Positions 10,823 through 20,192 of a DNA stretch of 64,000 bases are shown piece by piece; positions within the stretch are counted from its first letter, which is position 1; each line of letters opens with the position of its first letter. The stretch is from Fodinicurvata sediminis DSM 21159. GTDB lineage: Bacteria; Pseudomonadota; Alphaproteobacteria; Kiloniellales; DSM-21159. The stretch lies in NCBI RefSeq assembly GCF_000420625.1, contig NZ_ATVH01000013.1:434001-498000 (forward strand), given 5' to 3'. The notes beneath the pieces are model-generated. The model was not told where the DNA came from and made no database searches. It saw only the letters and a list, made by a program, of their open reading frames with translations. The position numbers were made by a program, and so were the translations under genes.

Positions 10823-12910
10823 CTAGCGCCCTTCGCGGTACCAGGCGGCCATGAGGCCGCCGAGGATCAGGGCCAGAAGCAGCAGTCCGGGCAGCAGGGG
10901 TGTGCGCTCGACACCGGTCACGCGATAGCTCTGGCGGTCCAGGACACCCATCCATCCGGCGCCGTGACGGTCGCGTCCCTGGGCAACCTTGCGCAAGGCC
11001 GGCACAGTTTCCTCATGCAGTTCGGCCAGGCCGCCACCGCTGTCCGCGCGCAAGGGTTCCAGGATCTCTGCTGTTGCGCGCGGATCTTCGAATTCCTTTG
11101 CGTTGATCGCGCCCAGGGCGGCGAGCGCCAGCAAATCCCTCTGCTCCACGCGATAGAGGCCCTGCTGCTCGATGGGCAGACTGGCCTGGAATCGACCCGG
11201 TTCGCTCTGCTCCAGGGTCACGCTGCGGGTCTGCCCGTCCGGCAGGGTGACTTCCACGGGGTCCGTGTCGTCGGCAAGTGAGCGCCGCGTGATCACAAGA
11301 CGGTCCTCGCGCACTTCGGCCAGAAGGTCCTCCTCCTCCAGATCCGGCTCCTTCATCAGCCAGTGCGCGATCCGGCGCACCAGTTCGCGCTGGGGGCCGC
11401 CCCCATCATAACCCCGGCCCCAAAGCCAGATCTGGTCACTGGACAGCTGCGCCACCCGGCCCTGCTCCTGCCGCGTGAGCAGAAGCAGGGGCCTGTCGCT
11501 GGCGCCTGACATGAGGACGTCCGCCTGGCCAGGGTCGTTGTCGATCAGGCGGAACCATTCACCCCAGGCCGGCTGTCCGTTCTTGTCGCGCGGCACCTGT
11601 CTGAGCAGGCTGCTGGTCACGGGATGTCGCTCGCCGGTTTCCGTCACATCCGGCCGATAGGGCTGCTCGAAGATCTCGCCCGTGGGGGCTGCGGGCAGCA
11701 CGCGGCGCAGGCCGGTGCGCCAGAGGGACATGGGCGAGACATAGTCCGGGCCGGAGACATCCAGCAGGGCGCCGCCGTTCTCCACATAGGCCGCAATGTT
11801 GTTGTAGTAAGCGGTTGGAAGGACGCCGCGACGCTGGTAGCGGTCGAAGACCACCAGGTCGAACTCCGGCAGCTTGACCTCGAAGAGCTCGCGCGTGGGA
11901 AAGGCGATCAGCGACAGCTCGTCGATGGGCGTGCCGTCCTGCTTTTCGGGGGGACGCAGGATCGTGAAGTGCACCAGGTCAACGGAGGGATCGGACTTCA
12001 GGATGTTGCGCCAGGCACGGCTTCCCGGGTGCGGCTCGCCGGAGACCAGCAGAACACGCAGGCGGTCGCGCACGCCGTTGACCGTGGTTGCCACGCGGTT
12101 GTTCAGTTCGGTCAGTTCCTCGGGCGCGGCTGCCACTTCCAGTTCCAGGATGGAGGCGCCGCGGCGTTCCAGAGTAAAGGGCAGTTCCCGGGTTTCGCCC
12201 ACCGGCACCTCGAGCCGTTCCACCGGCTTTCCGTTCAGGGAAAGGATAACCTCGGCCTGGCCGTCGCCCTGAACACCGCCCAGGTCCTCCACGCGGAAGC
12301 GCAGGCGCTCGGGCTGATCCACCAGGGCGAAGGCGGGCAGATCCTCGACCGTGATGCGTCGGTCGCGTTCGTCCTCCTGCCCGGTTTTCAGATGATGAAC
12401 CGGGGCATCCACGCCCAGGTCCTGCGACACTTCAGGCGTGTCGTGGATCCGTCCGTCGCTGATCACGAAGATGGCCGAGACACGTGCACGTCCGATGTCG
12501 GACAGGCTGGTGGAAATGTCCTGGAACAGCTGCGTGCCGGCGGCGCGGCCGCCGCCTTCACCGCGGCTTTCCAGGACCTGGATCCGGGTATTGTCCAGGG
12601 TTTCCAGCTCTTCTCTCAGTCGGATGAGCGCCTGCTCCGTCTGCTCGGGACGAGGGGCAATACGGGTCTGGCTGGCACTACGATCGACCACGACCAGGGC
12701 CACATCGTCACGCGCTTCGCGGTCTTCACGGACTACGGCAGGGTTGGCCAGGGCCAGCAGCAGTACAGCCAGGACCAGGCTGCGTGGAAGCAGGCCAGAT
12801 GCGCGATTGAAGAGGCCAAGCAGCAGCAGGCCCAAGGACAGGACCGCAGCAGCCAGCAGAAGCCAGGCGGGTATAACGGGACTGAAGGTCAGGGAAAGTG
12901 CATCAAGCAT
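10823..12910 (-). CDS. Membrane-anchored VWA / glutamine-amidotransferase-like protein of MoxR operon
   Basis: A 695-residue protein with two N-terminal membrane helices, a von Willebrand-type segment whose metal site reads DRSAS (DxSxS, in VALVVVDRSAS), a class-I-amidotransferase-like fold region (about 270-450, VVFDRYQRRGVLP and GGALLDVSGPDY) and a C-terminal membrane helix (LLPGLLLLALILGGLMAAWY). I chose ATG 12910, one base after the stop of the upstream gene (TGACATG); the longer frame start at 12931 lies inside that gene. Such proteins form the last gene of MoxR-DUF58 clusters. The function is unknown; chaperone-like maturation of envelope or metal proteins is inferred from MoxR relatives. 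Confidence 0.8.
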   Translation of the reverse strand: MLDALSLTFSPVIPAWLLLAAAVLSLGLLLLGLFNRASGLLPRSLVLAVLLLALANPAVVREDREARDDVALVVVDRSASQTRIAPRPEQTEQALIRLREELETLDNTRIQVLESRGEGGGRAAGTQLFQDISTSLSDIGRARVSAIFVISDGRIHDTPEVSQDLGVDAPVHHLKTGQEDERDRRITVEDLPAFALVDQPERLRFRVEDLGGVQGDGQAEVILSLNGKPVERLEVPVGETRELPFTLERRGASILELEVAAAPEELTELNNRVATTVNGVRDRLRVLLVSGEPHPGSRAWRNILKSDPSVDLVHFTILRPPEKQDGTPIDELSLIAFPTRELFEVKLPEFDLVVFDRYQRRGVLPTAYYNNIAAYVENGGALLDVSGPDYVSPMSLWRTGLRRVLPAAPTGEIFEQPYRPDVTETGERHPVTSSLLRQVPRDKNGQPAWGEWFRLIDNDPGQADVLMSGASDRPLLLLTRQEQGRVAQLSSDQIWLWGRGYDGGGPQRELVRRIAHWLMKEPDLEEEDLLAEVREDRLVITRRSLADDTDPVEVTLPDGQTRSVTLEQSEPGRFQASLPIEQQGLYRVEQRDLLALAALGAINAKEFEDPRATAEILEPLRADSGGGLAELHEETVPALRKVAQGRDRHGAGWMGVLDRQSYRVTGVERTPLLPGLLLLALILGGLMAAWYREGR

Positions 12911-12911
12911 G

Positions 12912-15638
12912 TCACTGTCCCAGCCGTTCAAGGATGAAGGGTACGTGCACCTGATCGGACTTGTAGTTTCCGGTCAGGGCATACATCACGAGGTTGACCC
13001 CGAAGCGGAAGGCCATTTCGCGCTGGCGCTCCCCGCCGGGGATCACGGCGGACAGTGGACGCCCGCCCTCGTCGACCGCCCAGGCCGAGGCCCAGTCGTG
13101 ACTGCCGATGATCACCGTGGCAACGCCATCATGGCGTGTTTCGTCGGTCTCCTCGACCCAAAGCGTTTCGCCTGCATAACGTCCGGGGAATTCCTGCAGC
13201 AGGTAAAAGGCCCGCGTGAGCACATGATCCTCCGGCACGGGGACAAGGCGCGGTATCTCGATCCCGGATGTCAGGCGTTGCAGTCGGCTGTCCCCATCCA
13301 CGCGGCTGCCCCGCCCGTCACCCAGGTCCAGCAGGAGTGTGCCGCCGTGATCGAGATAATCCTGCAGTGCCCTCTCGGCGGCCCGGTCCGGAGGCGCCTG
13401 CTGTTCCGAAACGGGCCAGTACAGCAGCGGATAGAAGGCCAGTTCGTCCTCGCCGGGGCGTACGCCCATGGGCGGGCCCGGCTCGATGGTCGTGCGCTGC
13501 GTCAGGACCTGGCCGAGACCGACCAGACCGGCCCGGCTGCTTTGGTCCAGCTCGGGATCGCCGGTTTGCACATAGGCCAGGGTGGTTTCCAGGCTGGCCT
13601 GGAGCGCACGCTGCTGCTTCTGCTCCGACTGTGCCTGTACATCGGTTGACAGGGTGAGGCCAGCCAACAGGGCGAAGGCCAGAAGAGCCGTGCCCCTTCG
13701 CAGCTGGGGCCGGATCGGCAACAGTCCCCGCATGCCAAGGGAGATCAAGAGGTCCAGCAGCGCCAGTCCCAATGCTGCGCTCAGCAACCAGGGCAACAGG
13801 GGACGTTCGGGGCCGGTTTCATGGCTGCGCTCCGTGCCATATTCGCCAAGCGAGGGCAGGGTTTCCGCGTCAGTCAGAGCAGGTGCGAGATTCAGGGCCT
13901 GGCGGCTTATATCGCTCCCATAGTAGCCTGGCGACTGGCGCGGTCCAATCTGGGCTGTGCCTGCCTCTTGCGGCAGAGGGTGCACCTCGGGCGCCGGATC
14001 CTGCAGTCTTCCGAAACCATCCAGAACCTGCCAGGCCGGCAGGGGGCCGTCTCCCTCTCCGCTGACTCCGGCCGAGAAGGCAACAAGACGGCGGAGAAGC
14101 TCTACGTAAAGACCGGAGAGTGGCAGGTTGCTCCAGGCAGGCCCAGCCGAGGTATGCACAAGCACCAGCCAGCCCTCTCCGCGCTGTTCGGCGGTGATCA
14201 GGGGGGTGCCATCCTGCAGCCGTGCCCAGGTCTTCTCGTTCAGGCCAAGGTCAGGCCGGGCCAGGACCTGGCTGGAGACTGTGACCTCTTCCGATACCTC
14301 CAGTCCGGCCAGTGGACTGTCTTTGGGAAAATCGTCCAGGGCAATCGGCTGGTCCCAGGTCAGTGTGCCGCCCAATGTACGCCCCCCCTGCCGAAGCTCC
14401 ACGGGCAACAACCGCGGATTTTCCGCTTCGGCCAGTCGCGGTCCGGCGAAACGCAGAAGCAGCCCACCCTGGCGGATCCAGGGATCGAGCTGCTGAGCCT
14501 CGCTCTCGTCCAGAATACGGTCCGGCAGGGCGATCAATGCCTGGGGCGTTTCCAGAAGCCGTGCCAGGGGTGCCTCGGTCACCTGGGTGAAGGGCGACAG
14601 GGCACGTGTCAGATAGTAGCTGTCACTCAACAAGGGCTGCCGGCGTTCGCTGTCGCTGGCCAGCGGCAGTCCCACAGGCCGCCTTCGCCAGCGCTCGTCA
14701 CTGAGAGCCACAACATTGGCGCCAGCCTCGCCTTCCAGGCTCAGCCGTTCGACCCGGTTGCGCAGCGTAAGTGGCAACTCCAGCGTAATTGTGGTTTCCA
14801 GACTCCCGGGCGGAAAATCGGCCGGTTGGCGATCCAGGACCCGGCCCTCGCCATCCTGTACCAGCAGTGCGACGCTTTCCTCATAACCTTCGGACAGACG
14901 CTGCACGGCAACTTTCAGGTGACTGGCGGTCTCGCGTGGCGGCTGTAGAAGATGGGGCAGGCGTTCGCTTGCGGGTCGGTAAACCGTCAGGTCGCCCAGG
15001 CGGTCCAGGCGATCGCCCAGGCTGTCGATACCACCTCTGTCCGTGTTGTCGGACACGACGCCGTCACTCAGCCAGTAGGGCACCACATCGGTGTCGCGTG
15101 GAAATTCGCGAAGCGCGCTTGCCAAATCTTCATGCTGCGGTGGCCAGGGTCTGGGTTCGATCACGGCCAGGCGTTCGCGGGCCGTGGCAACATCCAGCGG
15201 CTCGAAGCCAGGATCCTCTCCTTCCGGATCGGCGGTTGTCAGGAGATAGACGGTACGGTTCTCGCGTTCGGCCTGTGTCAGCAGGCGCTCGGCAACGCTG
15301 CGGGTTTGCTGCCAGTTGCGGGCGGCCGACCAGCCGTTGTCGATGACGATCAGGAAAGCGCCCTCCTGCCGCGCCGCGGGTTGGGGATTCAAAAGCGGCT
15401 GCGACAAAGCCAGGATGACCAGCCCGGCCAGAAGGAAGCGCAGCGCCAGCAGCCACCAGGGCGTGCGGGCAGGCGTCTGTTCGGCGGGCTTGAGGCCAAG
15501 CAGCAGCCCGATCGCCGGGAAGGTCTGGTGGCGCGGCGCCGGTGGCGTGACGCGCATCAGCCACCAGAGGGCCGGGAGGCCGAGAAGGGCCAGTAACAGC
15601 CAGGGACTGGCAAAGGCAAGAGGGCCGAGAGCGAGCAT
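12912..15638 (-). CDS. BatA-like / DUF4159 domain membrane protein
   Basis: A 908-residue protein. The N-terminus (residues 1-80) is the BatA-type double membrane helix (ASPWLLLALLGLPALWWLMR). It is followed by a VWA-like domain whose metal site is degenerate (FLIVIDNGWSAA lacks DxSxS), a long extracytoplasmic middle part, a second membrane region around 640-690 and a C-terminal DUF4159 domain (FYPLLYWPV, DYLDHGGTLLLDLGDG). It is the third gene of the operon. Its start overlaps the DUF58 stop by one base (TGATG) and its stop is one base before the next start, so translation is tightly coupled. Confidence 0.85.
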   Translation of the reverse strand: MLALGPLAFASPWLLLALLGLPALWWLMRVTPPAPRHQTFPAIGLLLGLKPAEQTPARTPWWLLALRFLLAGLVILALSQPLLNPQPAARQEGAFLIVIDNGWSAARNWQQTRSVAERLLTQAERENRTVYLLTTADPEGEDPGFEPLDVATARERLAVIEPRPWPPQHEDLASALREFPRDTDVVPYWLSDGVVSDNTDRGGIDSLGDRLDRLGDLTVYRPASERLPHLLQPPRETASHLKVAVQRLSEGYEESVALLVQDGEGRVLDRQPADFPPGSLETTITLELPLTLRNRVERLSLEGEAGANVVALSDERWRRRPVGLPLASDSERRQPLLSDSYYLTRALSPFTQVTEAPLARLLETPQALIALPDRILDESEAQQLDPWIRQGGLLLRFAGPRLAEAENPRLLPVELRQGGRTLGGTLTWDQPIALDDFPKDSPLAGLEVSEEVTVSSQVLARPDLGLNEKTWARLQDGTPLITAEQRGEGWLVLVHTSAGPAWSNLPLSGLYVELLRRLVAFSAGVSGEGDGPLPAWQVLDGFGRLQDPAPEVHPLPQEAGTAQIGPRQSPGYYGSDISRQALNLAPALTDAETLPSLGEYGTERSHETGPERPLLPWLLSAALGLALLDLLISLGMRGLLPIRPQLRRGTALLAFALLAGLTLSTDVQAQSEQKQQRALQASLETTLAYVQTGDPELDQSSRAGLVGLGQVLTQRTTIEPGPPMGVRPGEDELAFYPLLYWPVSEQQAPPDRAAERALQDYLDHGGTLLLDLGDGRGSRVDGDSRLQRLTSGIEIPRLVPVPEDHVLTRAFYLLQEFPGRYAGETLWVEETDETRHDGVATVIIGSHDWASAWAVDEGGRPLSAVIPGGERQREMAFRFGVNLVMYALTGNYKSDQVHVPFILERLGQ

Positions 15639-16564
15639 CAGAGCTCTCCCGCTGTCGGGCCGTCACTGAGGCCTTGATACAGCATCAGAAGTTGCTGTTC
15701 TGCCGAGGACCCGGTGCTGTGCAGGCTGTAGCTCCAGCCAAGAGACCTGGCGGCATCCGCCAGACGGGCGCGTTGCTTCTCGAGGGCGTGCAGATAGTCC
15801 GAGCGCAGGCTCTCACTGCGATTGACCAGCCAGGAGGGCTCGCCTTCAAGGCCGCGGAAGCGGATGCGGCCCTGATAGGGAAAGGCAAGTTCGGCGGGGT
15901 CCAGCACCTGGACCAGTTGCCCCTGGATCCCGTTCTCGGCATAGCGCCGCAAATGGTCGTGGATCTGGTCGTCGACCTTCAGGAAGTCGCCGAAAAGCAG
16001 CAGGCGGGCATAGCGGGGCACACGCGGATCATGCGGCAGGTCTGCGGCGGCCGGCCCGGTCGAGGCCTGCTGCTGTTCAAGCTCCAGGCACAGGCGGGAC
16101 AATGCCGCACGGCCCGTGGCCGGTGGGCGTGGCGACTCCAGCAGGGCCACGCGTTCACCGGCTTTGAGCAGCAGGCAGGCCAGCGCCATGGCCAGCAGAT
16201 TGGCCCGCGCTTGCTTCGTGGGCAGTTGGCGCTGATCGGAGGTCCAGTCCATGGAGGCAGAGGGGTCGCACCACAGCCAGAGGGACTGTGCCGCTTCCCA
16301 CTCCTGCTCGCGGACATAAAGCCGGTCGCTCTTGGCGCTCTGTCGCCAGTCGATCTGCTGCAGGCGGTCCCCGGTCTCATAGGGTCGGAATTGCCAGAAG
16401 GCTTCCCCTTGCCCCGTTCGCCGGCGTCCATGCAGACCCTGGGCGACCGTGGCGGCCACGCGCTCGGCGGCAACCTGCAGGGCCGGCAAGGGTCCGGCCA
16501 GGCGTTCGGCCTCCTGCCTCAGCGGTGCGGCTGAAGGTCCCGTTCTTCCCGGCATGGCGGCCAT
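15638..16564 (-). CDS. DUF58 domain-containing protein
   Basis: A 308-residue soluble protein with the DUF58 signature: FRPYETGDRLQQIDW near residues 62-76 followed by WRQSAKSDRLYVREQEWE. The following segment is VWA-like (LWLWCDPSASMDW, a DxSxS-type metal site). DUF58 proteins are nearly always encoded beside MoxR ATPases and are thought to act as their VWA-domain partners. It starts 12 bases after the moxR stop. Confidence 0.92.
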   Translation of the reverse strand: MAAMPGRTGPSAAPLRQEAERLAGPLPALQVAAERVAATVAQGLHGRRRTGQGEAFWQFRPYETGDRLQQIDWRQSAKSDRLYVREQEWEAAQSLWLWCDPSASMDWTSDQRQLPTKQARANLLAMALACLLLKAGERVALLESPRPPATGRAALSRLCLELEQQQASTGPAAADLPHDPRVPRYARLLLFGDFLKVDDQIHDHLRRYAENGIQGQLVQVLDPAELAFPYQGRIRFRGLEGEPSWLVNRSESLRSDYLHALEKQRARLADAARSLGWSYSLHSTGSSAEQQLLMLYQGLSDGPTAGEL

Positions 16565-16576
16565 GACCTTGCGTCC

Positions 16577-17587
16577 TTATGCGTAGGGTCGGCTGAGCTG
16601 CTCGATGATGTCCTCGACACCGATACCCTCGGCTCGGGCCGCGAAATTCAGGGCCATGCGGTGGCGCAGGACCGGCGCTGCCAGGGCAACGACATCGTCG
16701 AGCGAAGGCGCAAGGCGGCCATCCAGAAGGGCACGCGCCCGCACGGCCAGCATCAGGGCCTGGCTGGCACGCGGGCCCGGACCCCAGGCCACATGGCGGC
16801 GCACGTCCTCCAGCCCGGTGCTTTCCGGGCGTCCTTGCCGCACCAGGGCCAGTATGGCCTCGACCACCTGTTCGCCCACGGGGATGCGCCGCAGCAGCGC
16901 CTGGGCCTTCATCAGTTCGGCCGCATCGAAGACCTGGGGAACTTCCGTCTTCTCGGCTCCGGTGGTGGCCAGCAGCATCTGGCGCTCGGCCTCCAGGTCC
17001 GGGTAGTCCACGTCGATTTCCATGAAGAAGCGGTCGAGCTGGGCTTCCGGCAGGGGGTAGGTCCCTTCCTGTTCCAGGGGGTTCTGGGTGGCCAGGACGT
17101 GGAAGGGCTGTGGCAGGTCGTAGGACTGACCGCCAACCGTGACGCGCTGTTCCTGCATGGCCTGCAGCAGGGCTGATTGCGTGCGCGGGCTGGCGCGGTT
17201 GATCTCGTCGGCCATCAGGACCTGGGCAAAGATGGGGCCCGGCACGAAGCGGAAACTGCGGCTGCCGTCGGCCAGCTGGTCCAGCACTTCGGAGCCGACA
17301 ATATCAGCCGGCATCAGGTCGGGCGTGCACTGAATTCGGCGGTCCTCAAGGCCGAAAACCCGGCCAAGGGTCTCCACCAGGCGCGTCTTGGCCAGGCCCG
17401 GAACGCCGACCAGAAGGACATGGCCTCCGGCCAGCAGGGAAATAAGAGTTTGATCGATGACGGCCTGCTGCCCAAATATGACTTGTCCGACAGCGCTGCG
17501 CAGGCTTTGCAGTCGCCGTCCCAGGGAATCGATTTCTGCGGCGACCTGCTCGGCCTCGGCTTCGGAAAGGGAAGCAGCGTTTGTCAT
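16577..17587 (-). CDS. moxR: MoxR-family AAA+ ATPase
   Basis: A 336-residue AAA+ chaperone-like ATPase with Walker A VGVPGLAKT, Walker B LMADEINRA, sensor segment LATQNPLEQEGTYPLPEAQLDRFF and the C-terminal AAA lid. It heads a four-gene minus-strand operon with DUF58, DUF4159 and VWA partners, which in studied bacteria supports maturation or metal loading of protein complexes. I chose ATG 17587 (MTNAASLSEAEAE); the frame stays open to 17770, but that extension would run through the divergent DUF1285 gene and does not resemble the family. The two divergent starts are only 46 bases apart. Confidence 0.93.
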   Translation of the reverse strand: MTNAASLSEAEAEQVAAEIDSLGRRLQSLRSAVGQVIFGQQAVIDQTLISLLAGGHVLLVGVPGLAKTRLVETLGRVFGLEDRRIQCTPDLMPADIVGSEVLDQLADGSRSFRFVPGPIFAQVLMADEINRASPRTQSALLQAMQEQRVTVGGQSYDLPQPFHVLATQNPLEQEGTYPLPEAQLDRFFMEIDVDYPDLEAERQMLLATTGAEKTEVPQVFDAAELMKAQALLRRIPVGEQVVEAILALVRQGRPESTGLEDVRRHVAWGPGPRASQALMLAVRARALLDGRLAPSLDDVVALAAPVLRHRMALNFAARAEGIGVEDIIEQLSRPYA

Positions 17588-17633
17588 CACGTTAACCGCG
17601 TCTCCTGTTCTGGCGAGTCTGATGGAGTGGTAC

Positions 17634-18206
17634 ATGGCCATGACCTCGAACGAAAGCCCGGCAGCCTCAAGCATAGACGGACAGCAGGGCGCTGGCGAGT
17701 CGCCAGCGCCGTCTGCGGAGGACTTTCCGTCCTGTGGCGATTTCGACATGCGGATCGCCCGTGACGGCACCTGGTTCTATCGCGGCACACCCATCGGGCG
17801 CATGCAGCTGGTCAAACTCTTTTCCACCGTTTTGCGGCGAGAAGATGACGGCACCTACTGGCTGGTGACGCCTGTCGAGCGCGGCCGCATCGAGGTGGAG
17901 GATGCGCCTTTCATCGCCGAGGAACTGCAGGAAGAGAGCGATGGCCCTGAGCACGTGCTCAGCTTCCGCACGAATGTCGATGATTGGGTTGTGCTGGACA
18001 GCGATCATCCCCTGCGCGTAGAGCAGGACCCTGAAACCGGGGAACCCAGACCCTATATAACAGTCAGAAACAATCTTGAGGCCCGTCTGGCCCGTTCGGT
18101 GTTCTATCACCTGGTGGAGCTGGCGGTACCCGGAACGCACAATGGGGAGGAAACACTGGGGATATGGAGCAGGAACACCTTCTTTCCCCTGGAGAAAGCG
18201 GTCTAG
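17634..18206 (+). CDS. DUF1285 domain-containing protein
   Basis: A 190-residue cytoplasmic protein of the DUF1285 family, recognisable by FDMRIARDGTWFYRGTPI followed by LVKLFSTVLRREDDGTYWLVTPVE. The function is unknown. ATG 17634 has GGAG six bases upstream; ATG 17640 is an alternative. It overlaps the following Nudix gene by 43 bases, which implies co-expression. Gene order DUF1285-Nudix-cca is a recurrent alphaproteobacterial arrangement as far as I recall. Confidence 0.85.
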   Translation: MAMTSNESPAASSIDGQQGAGESPAPSAEDFPSCGDFDMRIARDGTWFYRGTPIGRMQLVKLFSTVLRREDDGTYWLVTPVERGRIEVEDAPFIAEELQEESDGPEHVLSFRTNVDDWVVLDSDHPLRVEQDPETGEPRPYITVRNNLEARLARSVFYHLVELAVPGTHNGEETLGIWSRNTFFPLEKAV

Positions 18207-18871
18207 ACGCGCTTGACCTGGAACGGGTAAGCCGGCGTTTGCGCCAACGCGCGCCGCTGGCAAACGGGCACGATCCGAAGCCGTTCGTGCGCCCGCCCGC
18301 CCAATCCGATCATGGGCTACGCGGGGATCACGAACTGAACCCTGACATCGACTTCTATGATCCTTCCATGGAGTTGCGCGCGGCCTCCGTCCTGGTGCCC
18401 CTGGTGGAGCGCTCAGAGGGTCTGAATATCCTCCTGACCCAGCGTGCCGGTCACCTTTCCTGCCATGCTGGCCAGATCTCCTTTCCCGGAGGACGGCTTG
18501 AGATGCGCGACAATGGCCCCTTGGCCTGCGCGCTGCGCGAAACGGAGGAGGAGATCGGCTTGCCGCGCAGCCAGGTGCGGCCTTTGGGACAGCTGGAAAC
18601 CTATATCACGCGCACGGGCTTTGAGATCACGCCCTTCGTCGGCGCCTTGCAGCCGCCCCTGGAACTGAAGCCGGATCCCGGTGAAGTCGAGGAAATCTTC
18701 GAGATTCCGTTGTCCTTCGTGCTCAACGAGCAGAACTGTCGCACGGAAAGCCGGGAGTTCCGTGGCAAACAACGCCATTTCTACGTCTATCCCTATGGCG
18801 AGCGCTATATCTGGGGTGCCACCGCCGGCATGCTGAAAAACCTTTGCGAGCTGCTGCTCCCAGCCCGATAA
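18164..18871 (+). CDS. Nudix hydrolase, CoA pyrophosphatase type
   Basis: A 235-residue Nudix protein. The Nudix box is GGRLEMRDNGPLACALRETEEEIGL (about 109-133), matching GX5EX7REUXEEXGU except that the first Glu spacing is shifted by one. The preceding LTQRAGHLSCHAGQISFPGG is the signature of the NudL/CoAse group that cleaves CoA to phosphopantetheine and ADP. Start ATG 18164 lies inside the end of the DUF1285 gene. Confidence 0.88.
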   Translation: MEQEHLLSPGESGLDALDLERVSRRLRQRAPLANGHDPKPFVRPPAQSDHGLRGDHELNPDIDFYDPSMELRAASVLVPLVERSEGLNILLTQRAGHLSCHAGQISFPGGRLEMRDNGPLACALRETEEEIGLPRSQVRPLGQLETYITRTGFEITPFVGALQPPLELKPDPGEVEEIFEIPLSFVLNEQNCRTESREFRGKQRHFYVYPYGERYIWGATAGMLKNLCELLLPAR

Positions 18872-18904
18872 TTCACGCCCATTTTCTGCATTCATGAGAG
18901 GTCC

Positions 18905-20146
18905 ATGGAGGAAAGGCACGCAGCCGCGCGGCGAATCACGCCACCGTCTCTGGGTCCTCCAGACGCCACGGCCGAGGTGCTGGAGGCTCTGAAAGTCGGT
19001 GCCGTGGAGGTGCGCTATGTGGGCGGCTGTGTCCGTGACAGCCTTCTGGGGCGTCCCTTGAGCGACATCGACCTGGCGACTCCGGCGCCGCCGGAGAAGG
19101 TGATGGAGTTGTTGCAGACGGCGGGCGTCAAGGTGATTCCCACCGGCCTGTCCCATGGAACGGTCATGGCTGTTTCTCGCGGCCAGCCTTTCGAGATCAC
19201 GACCCTGCGCCAGGATGTGGAAACCGACGGACGCCGGGCGGTGGTCGCCTTCACCGATTGCTGGCGGTCTGATGCGGCGCGGCGCGACCTGACGATGAAT
19301 GCCCTTTCCTGCGATCCCGAGGGCTGGCTTTACGACTATTTCGGTGGCCTGGAGGATCTCGAGGCCGGACGGGTTCGTTTCATCGGTGATCCGGCCGTTC
19401 GCATTGCCGAGGATTACCTGCGCCTGCTGCGCTTCTATCGTTTCCTGGCTCATTACGGGCGGACGCGGCCCGAGGAGTCCGCCCTGCGCGCCACGGCAGA
19501 GGCGGCGCCGAAGCTGGCCAGACTGTCGGGGGAGCGCGTGCGTGTGGAGCTGCTGAAGCTGCTGGCCGCGCCGGCACCGGAGAGCAGCCTCGCCTTGATG
19601 GAGGAACAGCGCATCCTGCCCCATTTGCTGGAAGACCCGCTGTCGGTGGCCAGCCTGGCGCGCTTGCGTACCGGCCTGCCCGACAGCGCGCCCCTGTTGA
19701 GGCTTGCCGCCCTGCTGCCGGCCTCGGCCGAGGCCGCCGGTCGAACGGCCGCGCGCCTTCGCCTGTCACGGGCCGAAGCCAGGCAGCTTCAGGACTACTG
19801 CCAACCGGATGCCTTCCGGGAGATGCCGCCGGGACAGCAGAAGCTGCAGCGGGCCCTGCATGAGCGCGGCCGCGATCTTGTCTTGGCCCAGCTGGCCCTG
19901 GCGGCAGCCCGCAGGAATCAGGCCCTGCCCGAGGCCGTCCTGGCCACGGCGCGGGACTGGCGGGCAATTCCCCTGCCAGTCACCGGGGCGGATCTTCTGG
20001 CCGAGGGGATGGAACGTGGCCCCGAACTGGGTGCGGCGCTGCAGGCTCTGGAGGACTGGTGGTTGCAGCAGGACCGCAAACCTGACCGTCAGGCCCTGCT
20101 GGCGCGCTTCCGCCAACAGCGGCAGGCAGCGCAGGAGCGGCAATGA
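18905..20146 (+). CDS. cca: tRNA nucleotidyltransferase / poly(A) polymerase family (CCA-adding)
   Basis: A 413-residue class II nucleotidyltransferase. The catalytic head reads YVGGCVRDSLLG followed by the acidic pair SDIDLAT (residues about 38-58). The RRDLTMNAL motif and the RNA-binding neck (GDPAVRIAEDYLRLLRFYRF) follow. It would repair or complete the CCA end of tRNAs; separation from poly(A) polymerase by eye is imperfect, but alphaproteobacterial CCA enzymes have this size and context. Confidence 0.9.
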   Translation: MEERHAAARRITPPSLGPPDATAEVLEALKVGAVEVRYVGGCVRDSLLGRPLSDIDLATPAPPEKVMELLQTAGVKVIPTGLSHGTVMAVSRGQPFEITTLRQDVETDGRRAVVAFTDCWRSDAARRDLTMNALSCDPEGWLYDYFGGLEDLEAGRVRFIGDPAVRIAEDYLRLLRFYRFLAHYGRTRPEESALRATAEAAPKLARLSGERVRVELLKLLAAPAPESSLALMEEQRILPHLLEDPLSVASLARLRTGLPDSAPLLRLAALLPASAEAAGRTAARLRLSRAEARQLQDYCQPDAFREMPPGQQKLQRALHERGRDLVLAQLALAAARRNQALPEAVLATARDWRAIPLPVTGADLLAEGMERGPELGAALQALEDWWLQQDRKPDRQALLARFRQQRQAAQERQ

Positions 20147-20192
20147 AGCGCGGATTGCTCTCATCCCGGGGAACCGGTCCCGAGGCGGTGAC

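Noticed and set aside
11624-12937. 437-codon plus-strand ORF inside the last MoxR-operon gene
   Set aside because: The minus-strand protein has recognised helices and a VWA metal site; the plus-strand frame is a GC-rich shadow.
18413-19624. 403-codon minus-strand ORF opposite the Nudix and cca genes
   Set aside because: Both plus-strand genes carry diagnostic catalytic motifs; the reverse frame has none.
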